Of a DNA stretch of 64,000 nucleotides, positions 18,301 through 27,520 are shown piece after piece. The stretch is taken from positions 171,443 through 235,442 of the forward strand of contig NZ_KQ948563.1 of the NCBI RefSeq assembly GCF_001514125.1, written 5' to 3'. Under the pieces are notes generated by a model. It searched no databases, had not been told where the DNA came from, and was given only the letters and a program-made list of their open reading frames with translations. Source of the stretch: Streptomyces longwoodensis (lineage in GTDB: Bacteria > Actinomycetota > Actinomycetes > Streptomycetales > Streptomycetaceae). Each line of letters begins with the position of its first letter. Position 1 is the first letter of the stretch. The position numbers and the translations under genes were made by a program.

Positions 18301-19584
18301 CTACAGGAACGAGTTGATCTCGATCGTCTCGTCCCGGCCCGGGCCCACGCCGATCGCGGAGATCGGGGCGCCGGACATCTCCTCCAGCGCCTTGACGTAG
18401 TTCTGGGCGTTCTTCGGCAGGTCGGAGAACGACTTCGCCTTGGTGATGTCCTCGGACCAGCCCGGCAGCGTCTCGTAGACCGGCTTCGCGTGGTGGAAGT
18501 CCGACTGGGAGTACGGCAGTTCCTCGACCCGCTTGCCGTCGATCTCGTACGCGACGCAGACCGGGATCTGCTCCCAGCCGGTGAGCACGTCGAGCTTGGT
18601 GAGGAAGAAGTCGGTCAGGCCGTTCACGCGGGTCGCGTAGCGGGCGATGACCGCGTCGAACCAGCCGCAGCGGCGGTCGCGGCCCGTGGTGACACCCCGC
18701 TCGCCACCGATGCGGCGCAGCGCCTCGCCGTCCTCGTCGAACAGCTCGGTCGGGAACGGACCGGCGCCCACCCGCGTGGTGTACGCCTTCAGGATGCCGA
18801 TGACCCGGCTGATCTTCGTCGGGCCGACGCCGGCACCCGTGCAGGCGCCGCCCGCGGTCGGGTTGCTGGAGGTCACGAAGGGGTACGTGCCGTGGTCGAT
18901 GTCCAGGAGCGTGCCCTGGCCGCCCTCGAACAGCACGACCTTGTCGTCCTCCAGCGCCTGGTTCAGCACCAGCACCGTGTCGGCGACGTACGGAGCGAGC
19001 TTCTCCGCGTAGCCCACCAGCTCCTCGACCACCTGGTCGACGGCGATGGCCCGCCGGTTGTAGAGCTTGGTCAGGATCTGGTTCTTGACGTCGAGGGCCG
19101 CCTCGACCTTCTGCGTCAGGATCGACTCGTCGTACAGGTCCTGCACACGGATCCCGACGCGGTTGATCTTGTCGGCGTACGTCGGGCCGATGCCGCGCCC
19201 GGTGGTGCCGATCTTGCGCTTGCCGAGGAACCGCTCGGTGACCTTGTCCACCGTCACGTTGTACGGCGTGATGATGTGAGCATTGCCGCTGATCAGGAGC
19301 TTGGACGTGTCGACGCCTCGCTCGTTCAGACCGCTCAGCTCGGAGAGCAGGACCGACGGGTCGACGACGACGCCGTTGCCGATGACCGGCGTACATGTGG
19401 GCGAGAGGATTCCGGAAGGGAGGAGGTGGAGTGCGTACTTCTGGTCGCCGACGACGACCGTGTGGCCGGCGTTGTTGCCGCCCTGGTAGCGCACTACATA
19501 GTCCACGGAGCCACCGAGCAGGTCGGTCGCCTTCCCCTTGCCTTCGTCACCCCACTGAGCACCGAGCAGCACAAGTGCGGGCAC
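18301..19584 (-). CDS. purA: Adenylosuccinate synthetase
   Basis: 427 residues, full length. It catalyses GTP-dependent condensation of IMP and aspartate to adenylosuccinate, the first committed step to AMP. The GTP-binding loop GAQWGDEGKGKATDLLG, GNNAGHTVVV and the catalytic Lys/His region are at the N-terminus, and RRCGWFDAV and KLDVLTGWEQIPVC follow. The start is GTG 19584 with AAGGGGTG upstream. It is divergent from the diacylglycerol-kinase-like gene. Confidence 0.98.
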   Translation of the reverse strand: MPALVLLGAQWGDEGKGKATDLLGGSVDYVVRYQGGNNAGHTVVVGDQKYALHLLPSGILSPTCTPVIGNGVVVDPSVLLSELSGLNERGVDTSKLLISGNAHIITPYNVTVDKVTERFLGKRKIGTTGRGIGPTYADKINRVGIRVQDLYDESILTQKVEAALDVKNQILTKLYNRRAIAVDQVVEELVGYAEKLAPYVADTVLVLNQALEDDKVVLFEGGQGTLLDIDHGTYPFVTSSNPTAGGACTGAGVGPTKISRVIGILKAYTTRVGAGPFPTELFDEDGEALRRIGGERGVTTGRDRRCGWFDAVIARYATRVNGLTDFFLTKLDVLTGWEQIPVCVAYEIDGKRVEELPYSQSDFHHAKPVYETLPGWSEDITKAKSFSDLPKNAQNYVKALEEMSGAPISAIGVGPGRDETIEINSFL

Positions 19585-19711
19585 GCGCGTACACCCCTTC
19601 CGGGCGGGGCATGTCCAAGGTCAGGGGCGTGGGCGTAAGGTACACCGCCGCGTGCCACCGCGACCGTCGTTGGCCGCACAACCGTCGGACCGGATGCCCC
19701 GGAATAGACGA

Positions 19712-19739
19712 AGCCCCTGGCGCAATAGCGCAAGGGGCT
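19712..19739. terminator. Stem-loop between divergent purA and the DAGK-like gene
   Basis: A 12-bp stem with a single mismatch and an AATA loop: AGCCCCTGGCGC / GCGCAAGGGGCT. It lies in the leader region of both divergent genes, 43 nt before the GTG at 19782. This position is unusual for an ordinary terminator and fits an attenuator or a transcript boundary between the two promoters. Confidence 0.6.
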
Positions 19740-19781
19740 CTTGCACAAAGATGCTACCCGAGGAAGCGAGGCAGGACCGAG

Positions 19782-20630
19782 GTGGCGACTTCCGCGATGT
19801 CCGAACAGTTGCTGGTGGTCGTCGATCCGGTCGCCCGGCGGACCGACGGAGAGTCCGTCCGCATCGCGAAAGACGTGCTCAGCGCGGGTGCGGCCACCAA
19901 AGTGTGCCTGCCCGAGGACGCCGAGGAGTTCACCCGCGCCCTCACCCGGCGCGGCTCGCGCCGCCCGGTGGTGATCGGCGACGACCGCTCCCTGGTGCGC
20001 GCGGTGTCGCTGCTGCACCGGCGCCGCGAGCTGTCCGGGTGCGCCCTGTCGGTCGTCCCGGTCGGGCCCTGCCTGTCCGTGGCCCGCTCCCTGGGCGTCC
20101 CCGCGGGCACGGTCGCCGCGGCCCGGGCGGTCCTGGAGGGCAGGGAGCGCCGGCTGGACGTCCTGGTCGACGACAGCGACGGGGTGGTCCTGGGCGCCCT
20201 GCGCATACCGTCCGTACCGCTGACGCCCGCCTACGGCCCCGGTGAGCCCGCCGGGTCCCACCCCTGGCTGCGCACCTGCCAGTCCCTGGTCCGCACCCTG
20301 GTCCCGGCCCGCCCCCAGCGGGTCGCCCCGGCGCCGGCACCGGCCCCGCCCCGGCTGCGCGTCGAGGTCGACGACGAGACCCTGGTCGACCTCGGCCTGC
20401 CCCTGGAGGCGGTCTCGGTGACCCCGGGCGCCGCCGGCCTCGCCCACGTCGAGGTCCGGCCCCTGTCGGTCGGCGCGGAGGCGTCCCCGCTGCTGGCCCG
20501 GGGCCACCGGGTCACGGTCTCCGGCCCGGACTTCCGCTACCGCGCGGACGCGACCGAGGCGGGCCCGGTCCGCCGCCGCACGTGGACGGTGTGGGAGGGG
20601 GCGTTGGGGTTGGTGCTGCCGGAGGGGTGA
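19782..20630 (+). CDS. Diacylglycerol-kinase-like protein with degenerate motifs
   Basis: 282 residues from GTG 19782 (AGGA 6 nt upstream; ATG 19797 is the alternative). It aligns by pattern with the DAGK/sphingosine kinase catalytic domain: VVVDPVARR at the start, then VVIGDDRSLVRAVSLL where the family has GGDGTLxxVxxxL, and VPVGPCLSVARSLGVP where the family has P(L)GTGNDFARSLGIP. Both nucleotide-binding motifs are therefore degraded, while the surrounding fold and the C-terminal beta domain look intact. Lipid kinase activity is unlikely without these motifs. It may be a regulatory or binding homologue. Confidence 0.75.
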   Translation: MATSAMSEQLLVVVDPVARRTDGESVRIAKDVLSAGAATKVCLPEDAEEFTRALTRRGSRRPVVIGDDRSLVRAVSLLHRRRELSGCALSVVPVGPCLSVARSLGVPAGTVAAARAVLEGRERRLDVLVDDSDGVVLGALRIPSVPLTPAYGPGEPAGSHPWLRTCQSLVRTLVPARPQRVAPAPAPAPPRLRVEVDDETLVDLGLPLEAVSVTPGAAGLAHVEVRPLSVGAEASPLLARGHRVTVSGPDFRYRADATEAGPVRRRTWTVWEGALGLVLPEG

Positions 20631-20688
20631 GGGCGGGTCGAAGGGGCCGGGGCCCTATGCCGGGGGTGGGGTCGCCGGCGGGTGCCGG

Positions 20689-21894
20689 TCAGCGGAGCTC
20701 GACGGGCAGGCCCTCCAGGCCGCGGATCACGAAGTTCGGCTTGCGGGCGGGGTTCGCCGCGAGGGTGAGGGTGGGGGTCTTCGTGAGCAGGGCGGTCATG
20801 GAGGCGGCCAGTTCGATGCGGGCCAGGGGGGCGCCGATGCAGTAGTGGATGCCGGCGCTGAAGGAGATGTGCGGGTTGTCCGCGCGGGTCAGGTCCAGGC
20901 GCTCCGGGTCGGTGAAGACGGCCGGGTCGTGGTTGGCGGACCCGAACAGCAGGGCCACCTCGGCGCCCTTCGGGACGGTCGTGCCGTCGATCTCGATGTC
21001 CTCCAGCACCCAGCGCTCGAACAGCTGCAACGGGGTGTCGTACCGCATCAGCTCCTCGACCGCCGACGGCACCAGCGCGTGGTCGGCACGCAGCGCGGCC
21101 AGCTGGCCGGGGTGGCGGAACAGCGCGTACCAGCCGTTGACCGTGGCGTTGACGGTCGCCTCGTGACCGGCGTTGAGCAGCAGCACGGCCGTCGAGATCA
21201 TCTCCTGCTCGGTGAGCCGGTCGTCCTCGTCGTGGGCGGCGATGAGCCCGGAGATCAGGTCCTCCCCCGGCTCCGCGCGCCGCGCGGCGATGAGCCCGCG
21301 CAGGTAGTCCGAGAACTCCACCGACGCCCGCACGGCCCGCTCCGCCGTCTCCTCGGACGGGTTCAGCTCGTACATCCCGCAGATCGCGGCCGACCACGGC
21401 CGCAGCAGGTGCCGGTCCCCCTCCGGGACGCCCAGCATCTCCGCGATCACGGCGACGGGCAGCGGCTCGGCGACGTCGGTGAGCAGGTCCCCGCCGCCCC
21501 GCTCGCGCAGCCCCTCCACCAGCTCCCCGGCCAGCCGCTCCACGTAGGGCCGCAGCCGCTCCACGGTCCGCGGCGTGAACGCCTTCGACACCAGCCGCCT
21601 GATCCGGGTGTGGTCCGGGGGCTCCAGGTCCAGCATCCCGTGGTCGTTGAGCGTGTGGAACGGCTCGTGCTCCGGCGGCGGCGCCGTCCGCCCGAACTCC
21701 TCGTGCGCGTACCGGTGCAGGTACGTCCGCCCCAGCCGCCGGTCCCGCAGCAGCGCCGACACGTCGGCGTGGTGCGGCACGAGCCACTGGTCGGTGGCCT
21801 CGAAGTACCGCACCCTCCCCTGGGCACGCAGCTCGGCATAGGCGGGGTACGGGTCGGCCACGAACGCCGGGTCCCACGGATCGAAGGCAACCAT
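20689..21894 (-). CDS. Cytochrome P450 (CYP107-like)
   Basis: 401 residues, soluble bacterial class. The I-helix motif AGHEAT provides the acid/Thr pair for oxygen activation, the K-helix ExxR is in AVEELMRYDTP, and the heme-binding loop is FSAGIHYCIG with the axial Cys; Ser replaces the usual first Gly of FGxGxHxC. It resembles the CYP107U group conserved in streptomycetes. No ferredoxin or reductase gene is adjacent, so redox partners must come from elsewhere. Substrate unknown. It is convergent with the DAGK-like gene. Confidence 0.93.
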   Translation of the reverse strand: MVAFDPWDPAFVADPYPAYAELRAQGRVRYFEATDQWLVPHHADVSALLRDRRLGRTYLHRYAHEEFGRTAPPPEHEPFHTLNDHGMLDLEPPDHTRIRRLVSKAFTPRTVERLRPYVERLAGELVEGLRERGGGDLLTDVAEPLPVAVIAEMLGVPEGDRHLLRPWSAAICGMYELNPSEETAERAVRASVEFSDYLRGLIAARRAEPGEDLISGLIAAHDEDDRLTEQEMISTAVLLLNAGHEATVNATVNGWYALFRHPGQLAALRADHALVPSAVEELMRYDTPLQLFERWVLEDIEIDGTTVPKGAEVALLFGSANHDPAVFTDPERLDLTRADNPHISFSAGIHYCIGAPLARIELAASMTALLTKTPTLTLAANPARKPNFVIRGLEGLPVELR

Positions 21895-21967
21895 GCGGGG
21901 ACGCTACCCGCCCGGCCCCCCACTGACCAGGGGGTTCCCTCATCCCGACCTGCGCTGTCCCGCCCGG

Positions 21968-22633
21968 CTACCCCGGCGTCACCAGCCGCGCCTCGTACGC
22001 GAACACCGCCGCCTGGGTACGGTCCCGCAGCCCCAGCTTCACGAGGATCCGGCTGACGTGGGTCTTGATCGTCGACTCGGCCACCACCAGCCGCTCCGCC
22101 ATCTCCGCGTTGGACAGGCCCTGGGCGATGAGGATCAGCACCTCCGTCTCCCGCTCGGTGAGGTCGCCGTAGGCGGCCTGCGCCGCCGGGGGCAGACGGG
22201 GGGTGTCCCCGAGCTTGGAGAACTCGGTGATCAGCCGCTTGGTGACCGAGGGCGCCAGCAAGGCCTCTCCCGCCGCCACCACCCGCACCCCGTCGGCCAG
22301 CTGCCGCGCCGAGGCGTCCTTCAGCAGGAACCCGGACGCCCCGGCACGCAGCGCCTGGTAGACGTACTCGTCCAGGTCGAACGTGGTCAGCACCAGCACC
22401 TTCGCCGTGGTGTCCGAGGCCACGATCTCCCGGGTCGCCTCGATGCCGTTCAGCTCGGGCATGCGGATGTCCATCAGCACCACGTCGGGGGCCAGCTCCC
22501 GGACCCGCCGCACCGCCTCCCGCCCGTTCACCGCCTCGCCGACGACCTCGATGTCCGGCATCGCGTTGAGCAGGACCGAGAAGCCCTCGCGGACCATCAT
22601 CTGGTCGTCCGCGACCAGCACCCGGATCGTCAC
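21968..22633 (-). CDS. NarL/LuxR-type response regulator 1
   Basis: 221 residues. The receiver domain has VADDQ with the acidic pair, the phospho-acceptor Asp in VVLMDIRMPEL and the Lys in FLLKDAS. The C-terminal LuxR helix-turn-helix reads LTERETEVLILIAQGLSNAEMAERL ... STIKTHVSRILVKLGLRDR. GTG 22633 overlaps the stop of its kinase (GTGA). It is a close paralogue of the regulator at 24083-24853. Confidence 0.95.
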   Translation of the reverse strand: MTIRVLVADDQMMVREGFSVLLNAMPDIEVVGEAVNGREAVRRVRELAPDVVLMDIRMPELNGIEATREIVASDTTAKVLVLTTFDLDEYVYQALRAGASGFLLKDASARQLADGVRVVAAGEALLAPSVTKRLITEFSKLGDTPRLPPAAQAAYGDLTERETEVLILIAQGLSNAEMAERLVVAESTIKTHVSRILVKLGLRDRTQAAVFAYEARLVTPG

Positions 22634-23985
22634 GCCTCCTCCTCGCCCGTGGACCGCGCCGGCAGGAACACCGTCACCTCGTAGCCCCCGGCCTGCGTCG
22701 GACCGGCCGTCATCTCGCCGTCCAGCATCGACACCCGCTCCCGCATCCCCGTGATCCCGTGCCCGGCCCCCGGCGAGGGCCGCACCTGATCCGGCGCGGG
22801 GGGCGCGGAGTTGACGACGCGCAGGCCCAGTCCGCCGAGGACGTAGGCCACCTCCACCCGGGCGCCCGCGCCCGGCGCGTGCCGCAGGGCGTTGCTCAGC
22901 GCCTCCTGCACGATCCGGTACGCCGACAGCTCCACCCCCTGCGGCAGCTCCCGCACCGCCCCGGTCACCGTCTTGCTGACGTCGAGGCCCGCCTCCCGCA
23001 CGTTGGCCAGCAGGGCGTCCAGGTCGGCGAGCGTGGGCTGGGGGGCGTCCGGCGCCTCGTAGTCCTCGGCGCGGACCACGCCCAGCACCCGGCGCAGCTC
23101 GGTCAGGGCCGCCACCGCGTTCTCCCGGATGGTGGCGAACGCCTTCTCCAGCTCCTCCGGCGGGTTCTCCACCCGGTAGGGCGCGGCCTCCGCCTGGATG
23201 GCGACCACCGACATGTGGTGGGCGACCACGTCGTGCAGCTCGCGGGCGATCGTGGTGCGCTCCTCCAGCAGGGTCCGGCGGGACCGCTCGTGCGCGGTCG
23301 CGGTGCGCTGGGCGGTCACCTCCTGCCGGGCGTCGCGCCGGATGTGCCAGACGGTGACCGCCAGCAGGGCGATCGCGGAGACGACCAGCATCGGCGCGGT
23401 GTTGGAGCCGTAGTCGTCGCCGCCGCCGAACAGGAACTCCGCGACGAAGCCGTAGGCCCCCGTGAGCGCCCACATCCAGGCCGCCGTGCGCGGGCGGGTG
23501 CGTATCGCGACGATCGTCAGCACCGCCACGTGGGACACGCCCGAGCCCGGCAGCCACGGCCAGTCCAGCAGGGAGCCGCTGAGCACGGTCACGACCGTGG
23601 TCACCACGAAGGACAGCCAGAAGGCGCCGACCGGGCGGATCAGGGTGAGCAGCACCGGCACGGCGACCAGCACGCCGGCGAGCGTCGAGCCCACACCCCC
23701 GCCGGTCGAGGCCCACCCCACCAGCAGGGCGAACACGGCCACGCCCGCCACCAGCCAGTGCGGCGTCCACAGGGCGCGCTGCCGCAGGCGGGGCGTGAGG
23801 CGGCCGGTGATCGGGCCGTCCACGCTCATCGCGGGCAGCGGGCGGTAGGCGAACGCGTCGTGGAACAGGTCCTGGCGCAGGCCCCGCAGGGCGCCCGCCG
23901 CGAGCCGGTACTCCGGGCTGCGCGGTCGGCCGCCCGCCGCGGGCGGGGCCGTCTGGGTGTGGGTCGTCTCGGTCACGCTCCCCAA
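22630..23985 (-). CDS. DesK/NarX-type sensor histidine kinase 1
   Basis: 451 residues. Five or six membrane segments (about residues 75-190) lack a large extracytoplasmic loop. The HisKA_3 dimerisation helix carries the phospho-His in ARELHDVVAHHMSVV, and the ATPase domain has the N box region (IVQEALSNALRHAPG) and the G box GAGHGITGMRERV. The start is TTG 23985, with GTG 23976 as alternative; the Shine-Dalgarno sequence is weak for both. The promoter probably lies in the 97-nt gap to the next upstream gene, which contains the 17-nt motif at 24043-24059. Confidence 0.94.
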   Translation of the reverse strand: MGSVTETTHTQTAPPAAGGRPRSPEYRLAAGALRGLRQDLFHDAFAYRPLPAMSVDGPITGRLTPRLRQRALWTPHWLVAGVAVFALLVGWASTGGGVGSTLAGVLVAVPVLLTLIRPVGAFWLSFVVTTVVTVLSGSLLDWPWLPGSGVSHVAVLTIVAIRTRPRTAAWMWALTGAYGFVAEFLFGGGDDYGSNTAPMLVVSAIALLAVTVWHIRRDARQEVTAQRTATAHERSRRTLLEERTTIARELHDVVAHHMSVVAIQAEAAPYRVENPPEELEKAFATIRENAVAALTELRRVLGVVRAEDYEAPDAPQPTLADLDALLANVREAGLDVSKTVTGAVRELPQGVELSAYRIVQEALSNALRHAPGAGARVEVAYVLGGLGLRVVNSAPPAPDQVRPSPGAGHGITGMRERVSMLDGEMTAGPTQAGGYEVTVFLPARSTGEEEA

Positions 23986-24042
23986 CGTAGAGGCGGCGGG
24001 AGGTCCCCGGCGTCACCAGTGAGAGGGGTCCTGCGGCATCCG

Positions 24043-24059
24043 TCTCAGGTACTACGGGT
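24043..24059 (-). promoter_or_regulatory. 17-nt motif (copy A) upstream of two-component system 1
   Basis: On the minus strand it reads ACCCGTAGTACCTGAGA and ends 57 nt upstream of the histidine kinase 1 start. An identical 17-mer occurs at 28744-28760, upstream of the unit that ends with two-component system 2. It contains the palindromic core GTAGTAC. Identity over 17 nt at two paralogous promoters, with unlike flanking sequence, points to a shared regulator site or promoter. Confidence 0.6.
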
Positions 24060-24082
24060 CCTGCGGCGGCGCCCTGGGGGGC

Positions 24083-24853
24083 TCAGTTCCCCGACGGGCG
24101 CACCAGTCCCGACTCGTACGCGAACACCGCCGCCTGGGTGCGGTCCCGCAGGCCCAGCTTGACCAGGATGCGGCCCACGTGGGTCTTCACCGTCTGCTCG
24201 GCCACGACCAGGTGCCGGGCGATCTCCGCGTTCGACAGGCCCTGCGCGATCAGCGTCAGCACCTCCGTCTCGCGCTCGGTGAGGTCGCCGACGCGTTCCT
24301 TCAGCGGCGGGCGGGGCGTGCCGTTCAGCCGGGAGAACTCGGTGATCAGCTTGCGGGTGATCCCCGGCGCGAGCAGCGCGTCCCCGGCCGCGATCACCCG
24401 GACCGCCTCGGCGAGCTGGTCGGCGGAGGCGTCCTTCAGCAGGAACCCGGACGCCCCGGCGCCCAGCGCGTCGTACACGTGCTCGTCCAGGTCGAAGGTG
24501 GTCAGCACCAGGACCTTGATGTCCGGTGTGGCCGCCTTGATGCGCCGGGTCGCCTCGATGCCGCCGAGCTCGGGCATCCGGATGTCCATCAGCACGACGT
24601 CCGGGAGCAGGGCGGCGACCCGCTCGACCGCGTCCAGGCCGTGCACCGCCTGGCCGATCACGTCGATGTCGGGGTAGGCGTTGAGCAGCACGGTGAAGCC
24701 CTGCCGGACCATCTGCTGGTCGTCGGCGATCAGCACACGGATGGTTCCGGCGGTGGGGCCTTGGGCGGGAGCGCCGGTGGGACCGCCGGCGGCACCTCGG
24801 GCGGGATCGGTGGCGGGGCCCTGGGCGGGGTCGGTGGTCGGGCCGGTGGTCAT
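24083..24853 (-). CDS. NarL/LuxR-type response regulator 2
   Basis: 256 residues. A 36-residue Ala/Gly/Pro/Thr-rich N-terminal extension (repeats of the type TDPAQGPATDPARG) precedes the receiver domain (LIADDQQMVRQGF; VVLMDIRMPELGG; FLLKDAS). The LuxR DNA-binding domain (LTERETEVLTLIAQGLSN ... QTVKTHVGRILVKLGLRDR) is nearly the same as in regulator 1 across the recognition helix. The two may therefore recognise similar DNA sites. ATG 24853 overlaps the stop of histidine kinase 2 (ATGA). Confidence 0.94.
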   Translation of the reverse strand: MTTGPTTDPAQGPATDPARGAAGGPTGAPAQGPTAGTIRVLIADDQQMVRQGFTVLLNAYPDIDVIGQAVHGLDAVERVAALLPDVVLMDIRMPELGGIEATRRIKAATPDIKVLVLTTFDLDEHVYDALGAGASGFLLKDASADQLAEAVRVIAAGDALLAPGITRKLITEFSRLNGTPRPPLKERVGDLTERETEVLTLIAQGLSNAEIARHLVVAEQTVKTHVGRILVKLGLRDRTQAAVFAYESGLVRPSGN

Positions 24854-26277
24854 GGGGTCTCGTCTCCTGTCGGGGGCGGGTCCGGGAAGAACAGTTCCAT
24901 GCCGTCCGGCGGTCCGGCGTCCTCCTCCGGTCCGGTGGGCCGGGCGGTGCCGTCGCGCGGCAGGAAGGCGAGCACGCAGAAGCCGCCGTGCAGCGTGGGG
25001 TGCGCGGTGACCCGGCCGCCGAGCATCGCCGCCCGCTCGCGCATGCCGAGCAGGCCGTGCCCCACGCCGGGTCCCGCGCCGAGTCCCCCACCGGCTTCGC
25101 CACTGCTGGGCCGCCCGGCGGGCCGGGGCGGACGGGAGTTCGTTATCTCCAGGCACAGGCCGTCCGGGCGGTGCGTGAGCTCCACGCGCACCCGGGCGCC
25201 CGGCGCGTGCCGCATCGCGTTGCTCAGCGCCTCCTGCACGATCCGGTACGCCGACAGCTGCACGCCCGGCGGGTACACCGGCGCCGGCCCCCTGACCTCG
25301 CTGACGACGTCCAGGCCGGCGGCCCGGGTGTTCTCGATCAGCGCGTCCAGCCGGTCGAGGGTGGGCTGCGGGGCGTCGGCCGCGGCGCCGCCGCCGGCGC
25401 CGAGCCCGTACGGGTCGTCGGGGTTCTCCGAGCGCAACACACCCAGCACCCGGCGCAGTTCGGCCAGTGCCTCCAAGGCGTTCTGCCGGATGCCGTCGAG
25501 GTTCTCCCGGAGTTCCCGCGGCGGGTTCTCCACCAGGTGGGGGGCGACCTGGGCCTGGATGGAGATGACCGACATGTGGTGCGCGACCACGTCGTGCAGC
25601 TCACGCGCGATGCGGTTGCGCTCCTCCAGCAGGGTGCGCCGGGCGCGCTCCTCGGCGGTGATGCCGGCCTGCTCGACGAGCTGGTGGCGGGCCACGCGGC
25701 GGCCGCGCAGGGCGGTGCCGAGGACGGTGACACCGGCGAACAGCGCCACCCCGAGGGCGCCGGTCGGCGTGTAGGAGGCGCCGCCCAGGACACCCTCCAG
25801 CCCGTACGTGACCAGCGCGGTCACCGCCAGGACCTCGGCGGACACCCGGGTGGGCAGGCGCAACGCCAGCAGGAACAGCACCAGGCACTGTGCGACCAGG
25901 CCCGGCGGCCCCCATGGCCAGGGGGGTTCGATGCCCGCCGGCCCGAGCATGTTCTGCCGGGCGCCCAGCGCCACCACCACGGTCACCACCGTCGACAGCC
26001 ACCAGGCCGGCACCGGCCGCCACAGCGCGAGGGCCACCGCGACGCCCTGCGCGGTCGCGCACAGCAGCCCGAACTGCGGGCCGAGGCCGTACCGCTCCAC
26101 GAACTGGTCCGTGTCGGCGACCGCCACCCCGAACGCCACCAGGCAGACCAGGCCGTGCGGCAGCCAGCGCAGCCACACCGACGGCGGCAGCGGCGCCGCC
26201 CGGAGCGTCCACAAGTCCTCGCGCAGCACCCGCAGTCCACGGGTCAGCCGCTTCTCCACCCCGTCCACCCCGTCCAT
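24850..26277 (-). CDS. DesK/NarX-type sensor histidine kinase 2
   Basis: About 475 residues from ATG 26277; GTG 26295 is an alternative. Membrane segments lie between about residues 40 and 170. The phospho-His is in ARELHDVVAHHMSVI, followed by IVQEALSNAMRHAPGARVRVEL and the G box GPGVGHGLLGMRERAA. It is paralogous to kinase 1 in domain order and H-box. Its 5' end sits against the 3' end of the acyltransferase gene (the alternative start overlaps it), so it probably belongs to that transcription unit. Confidence 0.93.
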   Translation of the reverse strand: MDGVDGVEKRLTRGLRVLREDLWTLRAAPLPPSVWLRWLPHGLVCLVAFGVAVADTDQFVERYGLGPQFGLLCATAQGVAVALALWRPVPAWWLSTVVTVVVALGARQNMLGPAGIEPPWPWGPPGLVAQCLVLFLLALRLPTRVSAEVLAVTALVTYGLEGVLGGASYTPTGALGVALFAGVTVLGTALRGRRVARHQLVEQAGITAEERARRTLLEERNRIARELHDVVAHHMSVISIQAQVAPHLVENPPRELRENLDGIRQNALEALAELRRVLGVLRSENPDDPYGLGAGGGAAADAPQPTLDRLDALIENTRAAGLDVVSEVRGPAPVYPPGVQLSAYRIVQEALSNAMRHAPGARVRVELTHRPDGLCLEITNSRPPRPAGRPSSGEAGGGLGAGPGVGHGLLGMRERAAMLGGRVTAHPTLHGGFCVLAFLPRDGTARPTGPEEDAGPPDGMELFFPDPPPTGDETP

Positions 26278-26287
26278 CCCCTCCACC

Positions 26288-27520
26288 CTATGCACGGCGC
26301 ACCGCCTCCCCGGCGGACCTGTCCGACGCCCGCCCCACCCGCACCACGCGGCTCCCGCCCGCGGAACGGGCCCGGCGGGACCGCCCCCGCTCGAACCCGT
26401 GGAACGCCGCCCAGCACACCGCCAGCGCCAGCGCGAACACCGGCAGCCACAGCAGCCGGGCGGCCCCCCAGGTCATCCCGTCCGGCACCGTGTGCAGTCC
26501 GGGCAGGCGGCCGGCCGCCAGAGCGGTGGCCGTGGTCGCCATCATGGCCGTCTGGTGCCACAGGAACACCGTCATCGCCGACAGGTTCACCAGCGCGACC
26601 GCCGCCCACGGCACGGGCCGGCGCAGCGCCCGCCGCAGCCGCTCCCGCAGCAGCAGCGCCAGCCCGCACTGGGCCAGGCCGAACGTCACCGCGGCCAGCG
26701 TCGGCGGGTTCAGGTTGGAGACCGCCGCACCGGGCACGCCGACCATCGACGCGGGATAGCCCGCGCAGGCAACCAGCAGCGCCGTCGCCAGCGCGCCGCC
26801 CGCCAGCAGCACCCAGCCCGCACGCGGACGCTCCAGCTCGCCCCGGGTCCACGCCGCGCCCAGGGTGTACGGCACCAGCCAGCCCGCGGCCAGGTTGACC
26901 CAGCCGAGCCGGTCGGGGCCCCCGAGGCCGAAGCGCACCAGGTCGACGTGCAGGACGACCGCCAGCGGCCACAGCGGGTTCAGCCGGGTCAGCAGCGGGG
27001 TCGCCGCCGTCAGCACCGCGAAGACCAGCAGGAACCACAGGGGTGACAGCGCGAGCTTCAGCACCGTGTGCAGGGTGACGAAGGACGCGCCCGTCAGCAG
27101 CAGCCCCAGCACCACCACCGCCCACACCCCCAGCACCGCGGCGACCGGCCCGAACAGCCGCGCCAGCCGCGCCCGCAGCCACGCGCCGTACGACGTGCCC
27201 CGGGCGCGCGCCGAAGCCAGGCTCTTCGTCGCCACGTGCCCGCCGACCATGAAGAACACCGCGAGCGTCTGGAACACCCAGGAGACCGGGGCCAGCCACG
27301 GCAGGTGCCCCAGCGGGCTGGCGGCGCGCAGGGTGCTGCCGTCGGCGACCAGGGCGGTGACCAGCCAGTGGCCGAGGACCACGCCGAGGATCGCGCAGGC
27401 GCGCAGGGCGTCCACCGCGCGGTCGCGGCCGGGCGGGGTGGCCGCGTCGATCCGTACGGCCGCCCGCCGTAGCCGCGCCCGCAGCGCGGATGCCTTCGTG
27501 CCTGGGGTCGTCCTACGCAC
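26288..27520 (-). CDS. Acyltransferase-3 family membrane protein
   Basis: 410 residues with about ten membrane segments. The family signature near the N-terminus is present (RAVDALRACAILGVVLGHWLV, with the catalytic-type His), together with FFMVGGHV and the late FLWHQTAMM. Such proteins move acyl groups onto sugars, lipids or other acceptors at the membrane. It overlaps the upstream hydrolase gene by 8 nt and abuts histidine kinase 2, so hydrolase, acyltransferase, kinase and regulator look like one operon. The acceptor may be a surface molecule whose state the kinase senses; that is inference. Confidence 0.88.
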   Translation of the reverse strand: MRRTTPGTKASALRARLRRAAVRIDAATPPGRDRAVDALRACAILGVVLGHWLVTALVADGSTLRAASPLGHLPWLAPVSWVFQTLAVFFMVGGHVATKSLASARARGTSYGAWLRARLARLFGPVAAVLGVWAVVVLGLLLTGASFVTLHTVLKLALSPLWFLLVFAVLTAATPLLTRLNPLWPLAVVLHVDLVRFGLGGPDRLGWVNLAAGWLVPYTLGAAWTRGELERPRAGWVLLAGGALATALLVACAGYPASMVGVPGAAVSNLNPPTLAAVTFGLAQCGLALLLRERLRRALRRPVPWAAVALVNLSAMTVFLWHQTAMMATTATALAAGRLPGLHTVPDGMTWGAARLLWLPVFALALAVCWAAFHGFERGRSRRARSAGGSRVVRVGRASDRSAGEAVRRA

